From Actinoallomurus sp963799975 (GTDB lineage Bacteria > Actinomycetota > Actinomycetes > Streptosporangiales > Streptosporangiaceae): a stretch of DNA of 64,000 bases. How positions within the stretch are numbered: the stretch's first letter is position 1; each line of letters opens with the position of its first letter. A program made the position numbers and the translations under genes. The stretch spans positions 496,001-560,000 of the forward strand of contig CAWCZF010000002.1 of the NCBI GenBank assembly GCA_963799975.1, written 5' to 3'. The notes under the pieces are model-generated. The model had not been told where the DNA came from. It searched no databases and worked only from the letters and a program-made list of their open reading frames with translations. Positions 9,401-18,038 of the stretch are shown piece after piece.

Positions 9401-10418
9401 CCTCTTCCTTGAGAAGCCGGCCCAGTCCGCTGGTGCTGCTCACCAGCGTCGGCGCCCGCGCGACGATCGCCTCCTGGCCCACCAGCCCGAAGCCTTCGGC
9501 GCGCGAGGGCATCACCACCAGGCTGGCGGCCCGAAGCTCGGCGGACAGCAGGGCCGACTCGGTCGAGTACGGCTTCACCCGGACGTTCAGCGCCGCGTCC
9601 TGAGCCCATTCGGGCGCGCGTCTCGCGAGTTCGGCGGCCTTTCCCTTCCGCGCGCCGCGAATCAACAGCTCGATCTCCGGCAGGCCGACGCCACGAAGAT
9701 TCCGGTCGGCCCTGGAGAATCCGGCGGCGGCGATGTCAAGGCCCTTGAGTCGTTCGTCCTCCGCGCGGCCGAACAACAACACCGTCCAGGGGTCGCCTTT
9801 CGGCGGGGTGCGCGGTCCGGTGACCTCGGTTTCAAATCCTGGATCGAAGCGCAGCAGCCTCTCCTCCGCTCCTAGCGCCTGCAGCTCACGTAGGAACCAG
9901 GAGTAGATTTTCGGTCCTACGGCAACGGCGTGGTCGGCCGTGGCGCTGAGTTCCAGCTCGATTTTCTGCCGTTCCTGCGCCAGTTCCTCTACCAGCGCAA
10001 GCGCCACCTCGTCGTCGCTCTCGTCGACCTTGTAGCGCTCGATGTCGTCCGGAATCATGTGGATGAAATGCACGCGCACGGCGTCACGGAAGTGTTCGTT
10101 CAGGCTTTGGGCGGCAGGCCCGGTAATGCGCGCGTGACCGATGATCACGTCTGGATCGCCGACGCTCTCCAGGTCCGGCCGGCGGGAAAGCCGCTCGATC
10201 GGTTTCTCCACCGGCGGCCGGGGCGCCTCGACAAGAGTGACACCCTTTTCCGCCGCGTCCTTGCGATCGGCGTCGGATGCGTCGAGGACCAAACAGGTCA
10301 CGCGTACGCCGTCGGCGGCGGCGAGGTGGGTGCATAGCAGGCGGTTGAACGTACTCAGCCCTCCGTGGGCCGAAGTCCACTCGGTGGCCACGACCAGAAA
10401 ATGGGTCTCAGCCTTCAC
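6456..10418 (-). CDS. Glycosyltransferase (GT-B)-NB-ARC/STAND ATPase-TPR fusion protein
   Basis: A 1320-residue protein in three parts. Residues 1 to about 400 look like a GT4/GT-B glycosyltransferase: FLVVATEWTSAHGGLSTFN at the N-terminus, FGRAEDERLKGLDIA mid-domain, and the donor-site region MPSRAEGFGLVGQEAI with the family's acidic residue. After a Pro/Ala linker comes an NB-ARC-type ATPase: FVGREELL, Walker A GPGGVGKSS near residue 480, Walker B RWLLVFDN near 550, sensor LVTSRAG, and GDLPLALAQAAS. From about residue 840 to the end there are 11 TPR units of 42 residues, each with a (G/D)EEHPDTL-like turn and an EALPLA..TYE..RRVLG helix. GTG 10418 is chosen because GGGAGGG (complement of 10425-10431) lies six bases before it. 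STAND proteins switch on ATP binding when their repeats sense a trigger. The glycosyltransferase would then be the effector, which is inference. Confidence 0.85.
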   Translation of the reverse strand: MKAETHFLVVATEWTSAHGGLSTFNRLLCTHLAAADGVRVTCLVLDASDADRKDAAEKGVTLVEAPRPPVEKPIERLSRRPDLESVGDPDVIIGHARITGPAAQSLNEHFRDAVRVHFIHMIPDDIERYKVDESDDEVALALVEELAQERQKIELELSATADHAVAVGPKIYSWFLRELQALGAEERLLRFDPGFETEVTGPRTPPKGDPWTVLLFGRAEDERLKGLDIAAAGFSRADRNLRGVGLPEIELLIRGARKGKAAELARRAPEWAQDAALNVRVKPYSTESALLSAELRAASLVVMPSRAEGFGLVGQEAIVARAPTLVSSTSGLGRLLKEEAPEFAPQAVVETTNDVEATVERWSRAIESLLRSRKGAFAQAAELQECLAEKFTWSRSVAEFLTALDLPPAPAGGAEVPAPATPLVPATPPVYEKATEERALDHPSIPPRARDFVGREELLTRIGQALADASPDPLVLYGPGGVGKSSVAVEYLHRSAGDHDLVRVLAAENPELIPSQLAALGVDLGLAAATADAETTAKATVAALRDRPRWLLVFDNVEKPDDLRPWLPGGGGNVLVTSRAGGWRGRAQQIPVEEFDRSESRDLLTRNVPGLADGDADELADTLGDLPLALAQAASILDTGVSVAEIQDLISEQAAYALDVGDTRSHHGSLAAVTLIAAGKLAETDPQAATLLKLCCYLAPESVPTRWLQVAAGEGEPESAAGPGPLPRGPIRVGQAFARIRDIGLGRLDLNGLRLHRLTQAIVRDHTRTEEEGYRALAANLLCAVAPPDTDDAEHWPEWKRLTAHLLAIDPQESDLPAVRNLACETAHYLVVSGQTKAALTLTERLHRDWTARLGPDHPDTLTAAQHYAHAIQEAGDYTASLNINQDSFDRRRRVSGEEHPDTLTSAAALATSLHAVGRIPEALRLAQETYDRRRRVLGEEHPDTLTSAGGLERVMHAAGQDWGSLSLARETYERVRRVLGDDHPNTLLSASSLAGSLFAVGQVREALPLARDSYERSRRVLGEEHPDVLISASTLVSSLYAAGQVREALPLAQETYERCRRVLGEEHPDALTAASTLVTSLYAAGQVREALPLAQETYERCRRILGEEHPSTLTTARIVAGALNTVRGGGAALPLARQTHALCLRVLGEDHPNTIGSASALATCLYEEGRVKKALPLAQETFERSKRVLGEEHPETLGAASIVVGSLYLTGRIKKALPLAEQTYENSRRVLGEDNFITLGAAGSYAASLIQTGQARRALPLARDTHERSIRILGPQHPNTAAVAMILASALRATGKLQAAQAIQVKIPKRHAAGRRPKR
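7107..7305 (-). repeat. Near-identical tandem TPR-coding repeat (126-bp unit)
   Basis: Within the TPR part of the fusion gene, bases 7107-7179 are identical to 7233-7305, exactly 126 bases (42 codons) apart. The match continues past a single mismatch at 7180/7306. Neighbouring units are more divergent but keep the 126-base period. This indicates a recent duplication or homogenisation of two TPR units. Confidence 0.85.
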
Positions 10419-10477
10419 GGACACCCCTCCCGAGATCGCTCCCCCGAGCATCCGCTCCCCCAAATCGCGGAAACAAG

Positions 10478-10483
10478 ACTCTA
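10478..10483 (-). promoter_or_regulatory. Possible -10 element for the glycosyltransferase-STAND-TPR gene
   Basis: On the minus strand the hexamer TAGAGT, a common actinobacterial -10 form, lies 60 bases before the GTG start. No good -35 was found. On the plus strand TACGAT (10516-10521) could serve the divergent formyltransferase in the same way. Both are tentative. Confidence 0.25.
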
Positions 10484-10540
10484 CCTCAGCGGGTAGCCGT
10501 GAAACTGCGGCTCGTTACGATGGAGATCGTGGTCGAAGCG

Positions 10541-11380
10541 ATGCGGGTGGCCCTGGTCTCGTTCGGCGCAAACGCGTTTTCGATGCTGCATGAAACAACT
10601 GCGGCGGCCGGGCACCGTCCGGTCGTCTATGCCTTCGGTCGTTCGCGGCCGGACGGCCCCGCTGATTCGGCGGCGGCGCTCGGTCGGATCATCGACTCGA
10701 TGCCGGCGAAAATGGACCTGCTGGTGCCGGGCAGTGGCGAAGGCCTGGGCCACGCGCTAGCGGGATATCGCCTGGACCTGGCGGTGGTCTACGGCTTTCC
10801 CTGGCGCGTTCCGCCGAGCGCGTTAAGCGCGCCGACGTTCGGCTTCGTCAATATCCACTCGTCACTCCTGCCCAGATATCGCGGCCCGGCGCCGATGCTG
10901 TGGGCGATCCGCAACGGCGACCGCGATTTCGGCTACACGGTCCACCGAATGGACGAGGGCCTGGACACAGGCCCGATCCTCGCCCAGCGAGGCGGCATTC
11001 CGCTGGACGACGACATCCGGCCCGGACGGCTGCGGTCCCGCACGGAGCCGGTCATCCGCGAGCTGCTGACCACCGCCCTGGAACGCATCGCCCGAAACGA
11101 CCCCGGCGAACCACAGGACGAGGCGCAGGCGTCGTACGCGGGACTGATGGAACCGGAGTTCTTCAGAGTCGACTGGTCACGCACGGCCCGCGAGATCCAC
11201 GACCAGGTGCGCACCTTCCGCTTCAAGGGCGCGGGCCAGGGCCCCGTCGCCCGACTCGGCGAACGCGAGGTGAAGGTCCTGCGCACCCGCCTCACCGAGG
11301 GCGAGGGACTCCGAGTGGACTGCGCCGACGGCCCGATCTGGATCGTCGAGTCAGAGCCGGTGCCGGAACAGGCCGGTTAG
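10541..11380 (+). CDS. Formyltransferase family protein (methionyl-tRNA formyltransferase-like)
   Basis: A 279-residue protein from the preferred ATG (MRVALVSFG, which matches how the family begins). An in-frame GTG at 10499 would add 14 residues. It has the N10-formyl-tetrahydrofolate formyltransferase core: VNIHSSLLPRYRG with catalytic Asn and His, and HRMDEGLDTGPIL with the catalytic Asp region. A formyl_trans_C-like end (FFRVDWSRTAREIHDQVRTF) follows. It may act on methionyl-tRNA, but no def/fmt neighbourhood is present. A sugar amine or other amine acceptor is equally possible given the divergent glycosyltransferase fusion next door. It ends head-to-head with the methyltransferase gene; the stops overlap by four bases. 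Confidence 0.8.
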   Translation: MRVALVSFGANAFSMLHETTAAAGHRPVVYAFGRSRPDGPADSAAALGRIIDSMPAKMDLLVPGSGEGLGHALAGYRLDLAVVYGFPWRVPPSALSAPTFGFVNIHSSLLPRYRGPAPMLWAIRNGDRDFGYTVHRMDEGLDTGPILAQRGGIPLDDDIRPGRLRSRTEPVIRELLTTALERIARNDPGEPQDEAQASYAGLMEPEFFRVDWSRTAREIHDQVRTFRFKGAGQGPVARLGEREVKVLRTRLTEGEGLRVDCADGPIWIVESEPVPEQAG

Positions 11381-12587
11381 TTTCCGGCACCTCGGCTCAC
11401 GGGTGCCGGTGCCACGACATTGCTCAGAGAGTCCAGCCATACCTGCTGGCCGTCCGGACCGACCGAGATCCCGAACCGGTCCCGGCCCGGCCTCCCCAGT
11501 CCACCCATCGCGCGTACGCGGCGGTGACCTCGTCCCAGAGACGCCGGGGCCCGTACTGGTCGACCGCGTACTCGTCCTGACCGGGTGCGTACTCGGCGAC
11601 CGCCCACGACCCGTACGTACGGGCATCGGGGCGGGTCTCCAGGAGCCATAGTGTCGCCTCACCGGAATCGCCGGTCTCGTCCCGCCCGAGGAACCGCCGG
11701 ATGCCCGGGACCAGAGCCGAAATCGCAAGATCGGCACCGGGACCGCCTTGGGCGACGGTACGCGGGTCCATCCGGCTCATCGTGCGTACCGCGTCGGCCT
11801 CGTGATGCAGGAACGACGACAGCTCGCCGATCGGGTGACGGTGGGCACGCATCATCATGTACCCGGCGGGCCCCGCGAACCGGCCGAGCGCCGTCCCGTC
11901 GCCGCCGACCTCCAGGCTGACCTGGTGGCCGTACCCGTACCCGGGCGTGAACGGCAGCACGATCCGGCCACCCGGGCGGCACTGAGCGACCCACGCACTC
12001 GGCACCGATGACACCGCACAGGCCACGTGGACCCGGTCGTACGGTGCTCCTTCCGGGTGGCCCGCGGCTCCGTCGCCGAGCACGACGTCCGGGTGGACAC
12101 CAGCCGTGGCGAGGTTCTTCTCGGCGACCTCGACCAGCGCCGAGTCGATCTCGACGGTCGTGACGTTCGTGTCGCCGAGACGGTGCGCGAGCAGCCCCGC
12201 GGTCCAGCCGGTGCCGGTACCGATCTCCATGATCCGGTGGCCGTCGAGCGGCTCAAGGAGTTCGAGGAATGTGCACACGACCCCGGGTGCCGAGCAGGAG
12301 CAGGTGTACCGGTCGCCCTCGCCGGTGGCGGGGTCGCCTACGCCGTCATCGATCTGGGTGATGACGCTCGTGTCAGAGTAGACCGCGCCCCACCACTCCT
12401 CCGGGCGCGCGTCCCGGTCGATCGAATACTTCCTGCGGTCCGGTGCGTCCGGTACCGCCAGGGCGCGGGCGGGGAGGAACAGGTGTCGCGGAACACCCCT
12501 CAGGGCAGCCTGCCATGGTGCGGACGTCAGGGCTCCCTGGCGTTTCAACGCCCGAACGAGCCCCTCGATCCTGGCGGCGCTGTCCAT
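11377..12587 (-). CDS. PCMT-like SAM-dependent protein methyltransferase (frame-disrupted near the end)
   Basis: About 403 residues. The N-terminal part matches the protein-L-isoaspartate methyltransferase fold: SAM motif IMEIGTGTGWTAGLL, the acidic TTVEID, LGDGAAGHPEGAPYDRVHV and GGRIVLPF. The long C-terminal extension resembles the methyltransferases linked to FxLD-type peptides, but no FxLD precursor was found nearby. The main frame runs to 11424. The natural family ending (GRDRFGISVGPDG..VWLD) lies in another frame ending at 11377, so one base appears to be missing near 11480-11500. The length of 1211 bases is one short of a whole number of codons. ATG 12587 immediately follows a strong hairpin whose right arm contains the GAGGG ribosome site. 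Confidence 0.8.
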
Positions 12588-12588
12588 C

Positions 12589-12620
12589 AGCCCTCGGTCT
12601 TCGTGAGAGGACCGAGGGCT
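12589..12620 (-). promoter_or_regulatory. Hairpin masking the ribosome-binding site of the methyltransferase
   Basis: On the minus strand an 11-bp perfect inverted repeat (AGCCCTCGGTC / GACCGAGGGCT, 10-base loop) ends one base before the ATG at 12587. The only Shine-Dalgarno-like sequence (GAGGG) is inside its right arm. It could end the upstream DUF397 transcript, block methyltransferase translation, or both. Confidence 0.55.
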
Positions 12621-12637
12621 GAATGACGGGGGACAGT

Positions 12638-12735
12638 TTATGCGTGGCTCTCTTCGGTGACGGCGACCTCGACGCACTCGCCGCCGTTCTGGCGCTGCGA
12701 GTCGACTTGCGCCAGTCGTAGTTCTTCAGGTCCAT
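12638..12735 (-). CDS. DUF397 small protein (frame-disrupted)
   Basis: Reading the minus strand from ATG 12735 gives MDLKNYDWRKSTRS. After a one-base slip near 12690 the other frame gives QNGGECVEVAVTEESHA and a TAA at 12638-12640. Together these form a complete DUF397 protein of about 32 residues, with the diagnostic WRKS(S/T).S and NGGECVEVA motifs. The 98-base length is one short of a multiple of three, so a base is probably missing from the sequence. Its ATG overlaps the stop of the HTH-DUF5753 gene (ATGGACCTGA). DUF397 proteins pair with DUF5753 regulators in WhiJ-type developmental switches. Confidence 0.75.
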
Positions 12736-13502
12736 TTCTCCTCGATCACCTTTCGGATGAACTCGATCGAATCTTCCTGCGAGAGCGCGAACGTCCTGAT
12801 GGCCTCCCAAGCTCCAGTAGCTCGGCAATGTCCTCGCGGCTGCTCGTGACGATGCCTCGGACGACGGTCTCGACATAGCCCACCTCGGCGCCGTCGACGG
12901 TAGCGATGTTGAACGTACCCGCGGAGCGGGGATTCTTCTCCGATCGTACGATCTGCACCGAAAGACGCGGACCCACAGAGGCGATCAGGTGCTCTAACTG
13001 GGCCCGCATGACCTTTGGGCCGCCGCGCGCCCGATAGAGCACCGCCTCATCGAGCACGACGTGCAGCATGGGCGGATGATCCCTTGCCAGGATCTTCTGC
13101 CGATCCATCCGCTGCGCGACGGCCGCCTCGTCATCGGGGAACAGCGCCCGCGCGTACTCCTCGATCTGGAGCAGGCCCGGGATCAGGGCGAGTTGGAAAG
13201 TCCGCAGGACGTCCGCGCGCTCCTCCTCGTCTACCCACTCTCGGAACCAGCCGGGGAGGCTTTCGCCGTCGAGTTGCTCCCACACGTTCATGAGTGCGCC
13301 GGGGGGCAGGCCACAGTTCGCGTTCGAGGGCGGTGACTTGGTCGGCTCGGGGGCGTAGCAGGCCGTTCTCGACGTTGCTGACCCACCCGTTGGTGTACCC
13401 GAGGGCACTCGCCAGTCCTTTCTGCGTGTGGCCGGCCGCGTCTCGGAAGGTGCGCACCAGGCGTCCCAATGTGATGAGCGTCGGGCTGCGAGGCTTTGAC
13501 AT
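12726..13502 (-). CDS. HTH (XRE) DUF5753 regulator, WhiJ/Scr1-like (frame-disrupted)
   Basis: About 259 residues. The N-terminal XRE helix-turn-helix reads LGRLVRTFRDAAGHTQKGLASALG...GWVSNVENG in the frame starting at ATG 13502. The DUF5753 sensor part (WFREWVDEEERADVLRTFQ, GLLQIEEYARALF, DEAVLYR, SAGTFNIATVDG) lies in a second frame after a slip near 13300-13330, next to a run of six G. The last helix (AWEAIRTFALSQEDSIEFI) is in the first phase again after a slip near 12800-12820, and ends at TGA 12726-12728. These proteins bind DNA and are antagonised by their DUF397 partner, which follows with overlapping codons. Confidence 0.8.
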
Positions 13503-13660
13503 ATTGTCCCTTTCGCCGGATTCCACGCGACTGCACGCGTCTCTACGGTCCTCAATTCGCCGCACAAGAGGTTGGGCAAGCTCACTGGAGGACGTTGCGC
13601 CATTTCGATCGTAGTTCGTCCGGGCCAATCTGTAGGCACGCATGAGAAAGGAGCTTCATA

Positions 13661-13942
13661 ATGATCACATCGGCGGCGCGGGACAGCGCCGAGCGATACG
13701 TCGACCGGCTCGCGGAAGCGTGCCGGCTCGGGGGCCTGGTCACGGAGATAGTCGAGCCTGCCGCGAAACTCAAGATCGCGGCCAAGGGCGGCCCGGCGCT
13801 GATGGCCGAGATCGTCTCGCTCGGCGTGGGGGCGGACGCGGGCCTGACGTGGCACTGGTCGTGGGGTTCGCCGATCTGCGCGGCCGGCGACATCGACCTC
13901 GCCGTACGGTCGATCCGTCACGTCGTCTCGGGTGGGCAGTGA
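13661..13942 (+). CDS. Small hypothetical protein upstream of a MerR-like regulator
   Basis: A 93-residue protein with an excellent AAAGGAG site (13646-13652) before ATG 13661. It has an N-terminal helical half (SAARDSAERYVDRLAEACR) and a second half rich in hydrophobic and aromatic residues (LTWHWSWGSPICAAGDID). No signal peptide is present and I do not recognise a family. Its stop overlaps the GTG of the next gene (GTGA), so the two are co-translated. It is divergent from the WhiJ-type pair and may work with the downstream DNA-binding protein. Confidence 0.75.
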   Translation: MITSAARDSAERYVDRLAEACRLGGLVTEIVEPAAKLKIAAKGGPALMAEIVSLGVGADAGLTWHWSWGSPICAAGDIDLAVRSIRHVVSGGQ

Positions 13943-14338
13943 GTTCTGGCGAGGACCTGCTGCGGCCGCGTGAGGCGGCACGGCTGTTCGGCGTACGCCC
14001 GGCGACACTCGCCCGCTGGACGCGCGAAGGGAAGCTCTCCGTGCTGTTGACGCCCGGGGCGCACCGCCGCTATTCACGCTCAGAAATCGACGGCGTGCTC
14101 AGCGAATGGACACCTTCGCCGGAGCCGGAATGGGCTCGCGGACGCGGTCCGTCTGTACCGGCAGGGCTGGAGCATCCGGCGCGTCGCCGCAGAATTCGAC
14201 TCCTGCTACGGCGTCATGCGACGCCATCTTCAACGGCATCTGCAACTCCGCGATCGCAGCGGAACGGACAAGAGTAGGAAGTTGACCGATTGTTCAAATC
14301 GTTTCCGGCCCCGTATTCGTACGGGGTGTCCTGGGTGA
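13939..14338 (+). CDS. MerR/BldC-like two-HTH DNA-binding protein (frame-disrupted)
   Basis: The GTG start at 13939 overlaps the preceding stop. The first frame encodes a MerR/excisionase-type winged HTH (LLRPREAARLFGVRPATLARW, GKLSVLLTPGAHRRYSRSEI). After a slip near 14110-14138 another frame encodes a second helix-turn-helix (AVRLYRQGWSIRRVAAEFDS, then CYGVMRRHLQRH), the expected C-terminal domain of this actinobacterial family. That frame stops at TGA 14336-14338, whereas the uncorrected first frame stops at 14277. About 133 residues if repaired. It probably regulates this developmental or regulatory island. Confidence 0.7.
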
Positions 14339-14351
14339 GGAAAGGCAGGCG

Positions 14352-14480
14352 ATGAGCATGGCCGCGAACAGCGGTTCGGGAATCTGGTGGGATCCGGTCG
14401 CACCCGCCATCTGGATCGGCCCCGAACCCGGCGAGCCGTCCGGCCCGCCGGACGAAGGCGACGAGACCGCCTCCGAGTGA
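14352..14480 (+). CDS. Putative 42-residue micro-ORF (peptide)
   Basis: ATG 14352 to TGA 14478-14480, preceded by purine-rich AAAGGCAGGCG. The peptide has a Trp/Pro-rich core (GIWWDPVAPAIWIG) and a Pro/Glu/Asp-rich acidic tail (PEPGEPSGPPDEGDETASE). It follows the two-HTH gene by 13 bases on the same strand. It could be a small partner protein or a modified-peptide precursor. There is no recognised leader motif, and the PCMT-like enzyme 2 kb away is on the other strand. Coding status rests on size, ribosome site and a non-random composition only. Confidence 0.4.
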   Translation: MSMAANSGSGIWWDPVAPAIWIGPEPGEPSGPPDEGDETASE

Positions 14481-14551
14481 CAGGGTGGCCCGCACTGGGC
14501 TCGTGCGGGCCGCCCTCGCTCGCCCGCACCCTCCTCCGTACGCTCGGTGCC

Positions 14552-17500
14552 ATGGCGACCAGCAGGTTGGTGCTTCCGCCCGTACCCGACGAGCTGGGCG
14601 GCGAGACCGTTGGCGGTCTGGCGCGAGGACGTGCTGATCGACACGTACGCCCCGGCCGCGCCGGACGTGTATCCCGCGTTTCTGGAGGCGCGGGTCTACC
14701 AGGGTTCGTCCGGTGCGGTCTACCCGCTGCCGTTCTGCGAGCGGATCGCCGAGACCAAGGCCCCGATGCGCTGGGACGCGGTGCACCTGGAGAACCCCTG
14801 GCTGCGCCTGATGATCCTGCCCGCGCTCGGCGGTCGCATCCACGTGGGGTACGACCGGACCGCCGGTTATGACTTCTTCTACCGGAACAACGTCATCAAG
14901 CCCGCGCTCGTCGGGCTGGCGGGGCCGTGGATCTCCGGCGGGGTGGAGTTCAACTGGCCGCAGCATCACCGGCCGGGCACGTTCCTGCCGGTCGACGTCG
15001 AGATCGAGCGCGAGCCGGACGGGGCGGTGACGGTCTGGTGTTCCGCCCACGACCCGCTCACCCGGATGAAGGGCATGCACGGCGTACGGCTGCGGCCGGA
15101 CCGGGCCGTCGTGGAGCTGCGGGTACGGCTCTACAACCGGACCGAGGACGTGCAGCACGTTCCTGTGGTGGGCCAATGTCGCGGCGCACGCGAACGATCG
15201 ACTACCAGTCGTTCTTCCCCACCGACGTACGGTGGGTGGCCGACCATGCCAAGCGTGCCATGGCGACGTTCCCGCGCCCCTCCGGCCGCTACTACGGGGT
15301 CGACTACACCGAGCGGGGCGGGCTCGACTGGTATCGCGACATCCCGGTCCCCACCTCGTACATGTGCCTGGGCAGCGAGGACGACTTCTTCGGCGGGTAC
15401 GACCACGGCGCGCAGGCGGGCTTCGTGCACTGGGCCGACCATCGCATCGCGCCCGGCAAAAAGCAGTGGACCTGGGGAAACGCGGCGTTCGGCGATGCGT
15501 GGGACCGCAACCTGACCGACACGGACGGCCCGTACGTCGAGCTGATGGCCGGGGTGCACACCGACAACCAGCCGGACTTCGCGTTCCTCGCGCCGTGCGA
15601 GACGAAGGCGTTCAGCCAGTACTGGTACCCGATTCAGCGGATCGGCCCGGCACACCAGGCCAACCTGGACGCCGCCGTGAGCCTGACGGCCGGTACGTAC
15701 CGGGTGCGGGTCGGCGTCGCGGTGACCTCCGTACGTGCCGGTTGCGTCGTACGGCTGCGGGGGCGGGACGGCCTGGTCTGGGAGACGGCGCGGGACCTGG
15801 CTCCGGGCGAACCCCTGGTGGCCGAGGTGCCGGGGCGCCGACAACCCGGAGGATCTGGAGCTGACCGTCTCGCACGAGGGTGCGACGTTGATCGCCTGGC
15901 GGCCGCGTACGTTCTCCGGGGAGGGGGCGCCGCCCGAGCCGGCGACCGAGCCCGCGGCGCCTGGGGAGATCGCCTCGTGCGACGAGCTGTACGTCACCGG
16001 GCTGCACCTGGAGCAGTACCGGCACGCGACCCGGTCGCCGGAGCCGTACTGGGCCGAAGCGCTGCGCCGCGACCCGTACGACGCGCGCTGCGCGGTGGCC
16101 CTCGCCGCCCGCCGCCACCGCGCGGGCGAGTACGCGGAGGCCGAGCGGCTGCTGCGGCGCGCGGTGAAGCGTCAGACCCGGCTCAACCCGAACCCGTACG
16201 ACGGCGAGGCGCACTACCGGCTGGGCCTGGCCCTGATCCGCCTCGACCGGCACGCCGAGGCGTACGACGCGCTGGCCAAGGCCGCCTGGAACGCCGCCTG
16301 GCGAGCCCCGGCGCACCTGGCGATGGCCCGCCTCGACTGCCGCGAGTCCCGCTGGCCGGCCGCGTTGTCCCATCTGGACGCTGCCTTGTCCGCGGAGTCG
16401 GCCCTGCTCCAGGCGCACGACCTGCGGGTCCTTGTGCTCCGGCGACTCGGGCGCGAGGAGGAGGCGGAGACCGGTCTGGCGGCCGTACGGCGGCTGGACC
16501 CGCTCGACTGGCAGACCCGCGACCTGGCCGGACTACCACTCGACTGCGACACGCAGACGTGCGTCGACGTGGCCCTCGACTATGCCGCCGCGGGCTTCAC
16601 ACGAGAGGCCCTGCGCGTCCTGGACCGCGCCACGGAACGCCTCACCACCGAAAGCGAAGTCGGGGGTCCGATCGCGCGCGCAACCGGAGTCGGGGAGGTG
16701 GGCGGGTGGTCATGGTCGGGGGCCGGGCCGCTGATCGGGTATCACCGCGCCGCGCTGCTGGCCGGGCTCGGCGACGAGGAGGGCGCGCGCCGGGCGGCGG
16801 CCGGTGGCGCGCGCGGCCGGTCCTCGGTACTGCTTCCCGAACCGGCTGGAGGACGCGGCCGTGCTCGCTGCCGCGCTCGATCGGAATCCCTCGGACGGGC
16901 GGGCGGCGGCGTTGCTGGGGCACTGGCTGTACCACCGTCGCCGGTACGCCGAGGCGGTCGAGCACTGGCGGCTGGCCGTCGAGTGCGACCCGTCCGACGT
17001 CGTCGTCTGGCGCAATCTCGGGGTCGCCGCGTTCAACGTCCAGGGCGATCCGGCCGAGGCCGCCGCCTGCTACGACCGCGCCCTCGCGCTCGCGCCGGAG
17101 GACGCGCGGCTCTGGTATGAGGCGGACCAGTTGGCCAAGCGCGCCGGTACGCCGCCCGCCGAGCGGCTGGCCCGGCTGGAGCGGCGGCCCGGACGTCGTG
17201 GCCGCCCGCGACGACCTGACCGTGGAGTACGTGTTGCTGCTGGTGGCCGCCGGGCGCGCGGACCGGGGGCTGGAGGTGCATGACCGGCCGCCGCTTCCAG
17301 CCGTGGGAGGGCGGCGAGGGCCAGGTCCTGTTCGCGTGGGAACAGGTACGGCTGGCCCTGGCCCACGCCGCACTCGACCGGGCACAGACGGACGAGCGGG
17401 CGGCCGAGGTGTCCGCCCGCCCGGCAGGATCTCCCGACCCTGAGGCGGAGGTACCGGGACCGGAGGCGGAGGCGCGGAGGTGGGCGGCCGAGGCTGAGGC

Positions 17501-18038
17501 GCACGCGCGGGCGGGGATTGGGGTGCCCGGTTCGCTTGGGGAGGCTCGGCATGAGCTCGCTAACTGTGCCGACCTGTTCCTCGTGCTCGGGGACGCTTGT
17601 GCGGCCGCCGGTGACGCCGAGGAGGCGCGGCGGGCCTGGGAGCGGGCGGCCGTCGCGGATGGGGACTTTCAGGAGATGCGGGCGCGGCCGTACAGCGAGA
17701 AGACCTTCTTCTCCGTGCTCGCCTGCCGCCGGCTGGGCCGCGAGGACGAGGCGTCGCGGCTGGTCGACGGCCTGGAGGCGTACGCGGCGGAGCTGAGGGA
17801 CCGGCCGGCGACGATCGACTACTTCGCGACCTCGCTGCCGGCCCTGCTGCTGTTCACCGACGACGTGCGGGCGCGGCGGGAGACGGCCGCGTTGTTCCTC
17901 GCCGCTCAGGTGGCCGTGCTGCGCGGGCACGCGGACGAGGCGCGTGCCGGGCTCGACGCCGTTCTCGCGTGCGACCCGAACCACCTCGCCGCCCGCACCC
18001 TCGCGAACCGGGGTGCGGTCACGCCAGGTCGCTGGTGA
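14552..18038 (+). CDS. DUF5107/TPR large protein (multiple frame disruptions)
   Basis: Conserved DUF5107 sequence runs continuously across three frames, giving a protein of about 1160 residues, the usual family size. From ATG 14552: LVLPPVPDELGG, then VYQGSSGAVYPLPF, LENPWLRLMILPALGGRIHVG, FFYRNNVIKPALVGLAGPW, SGGVEFNWPQHHRPGTF, YQSFFPTDVRWVADHAKRAM, DRNLTDTDGPYVELMAG and TKAFSQYWYPIQ. The second half is a TPR superhelix (ALRRDPYDARCAVALAARRH, then EYAEAERLL). Frame changes occur near 14605, 15165, 15205, 15830, 16800-16850, 17190 and 17280. The N-terminal beta-sandwich resembles mutarotase or glycoside-hydrolase accessory folds. A role in glycan handling is likely but unproven. It converges with the GNAT gene, overlapping it by 20 bases. 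Confidence 0.8.

Noticed and set aside
11377..12587. FxLD lanthipeptide cluster
   Set aside because: The methyltransferase resembles the FxLD-associated type, but no FxLD precursor or lanthionine synthetase is visible nearby.
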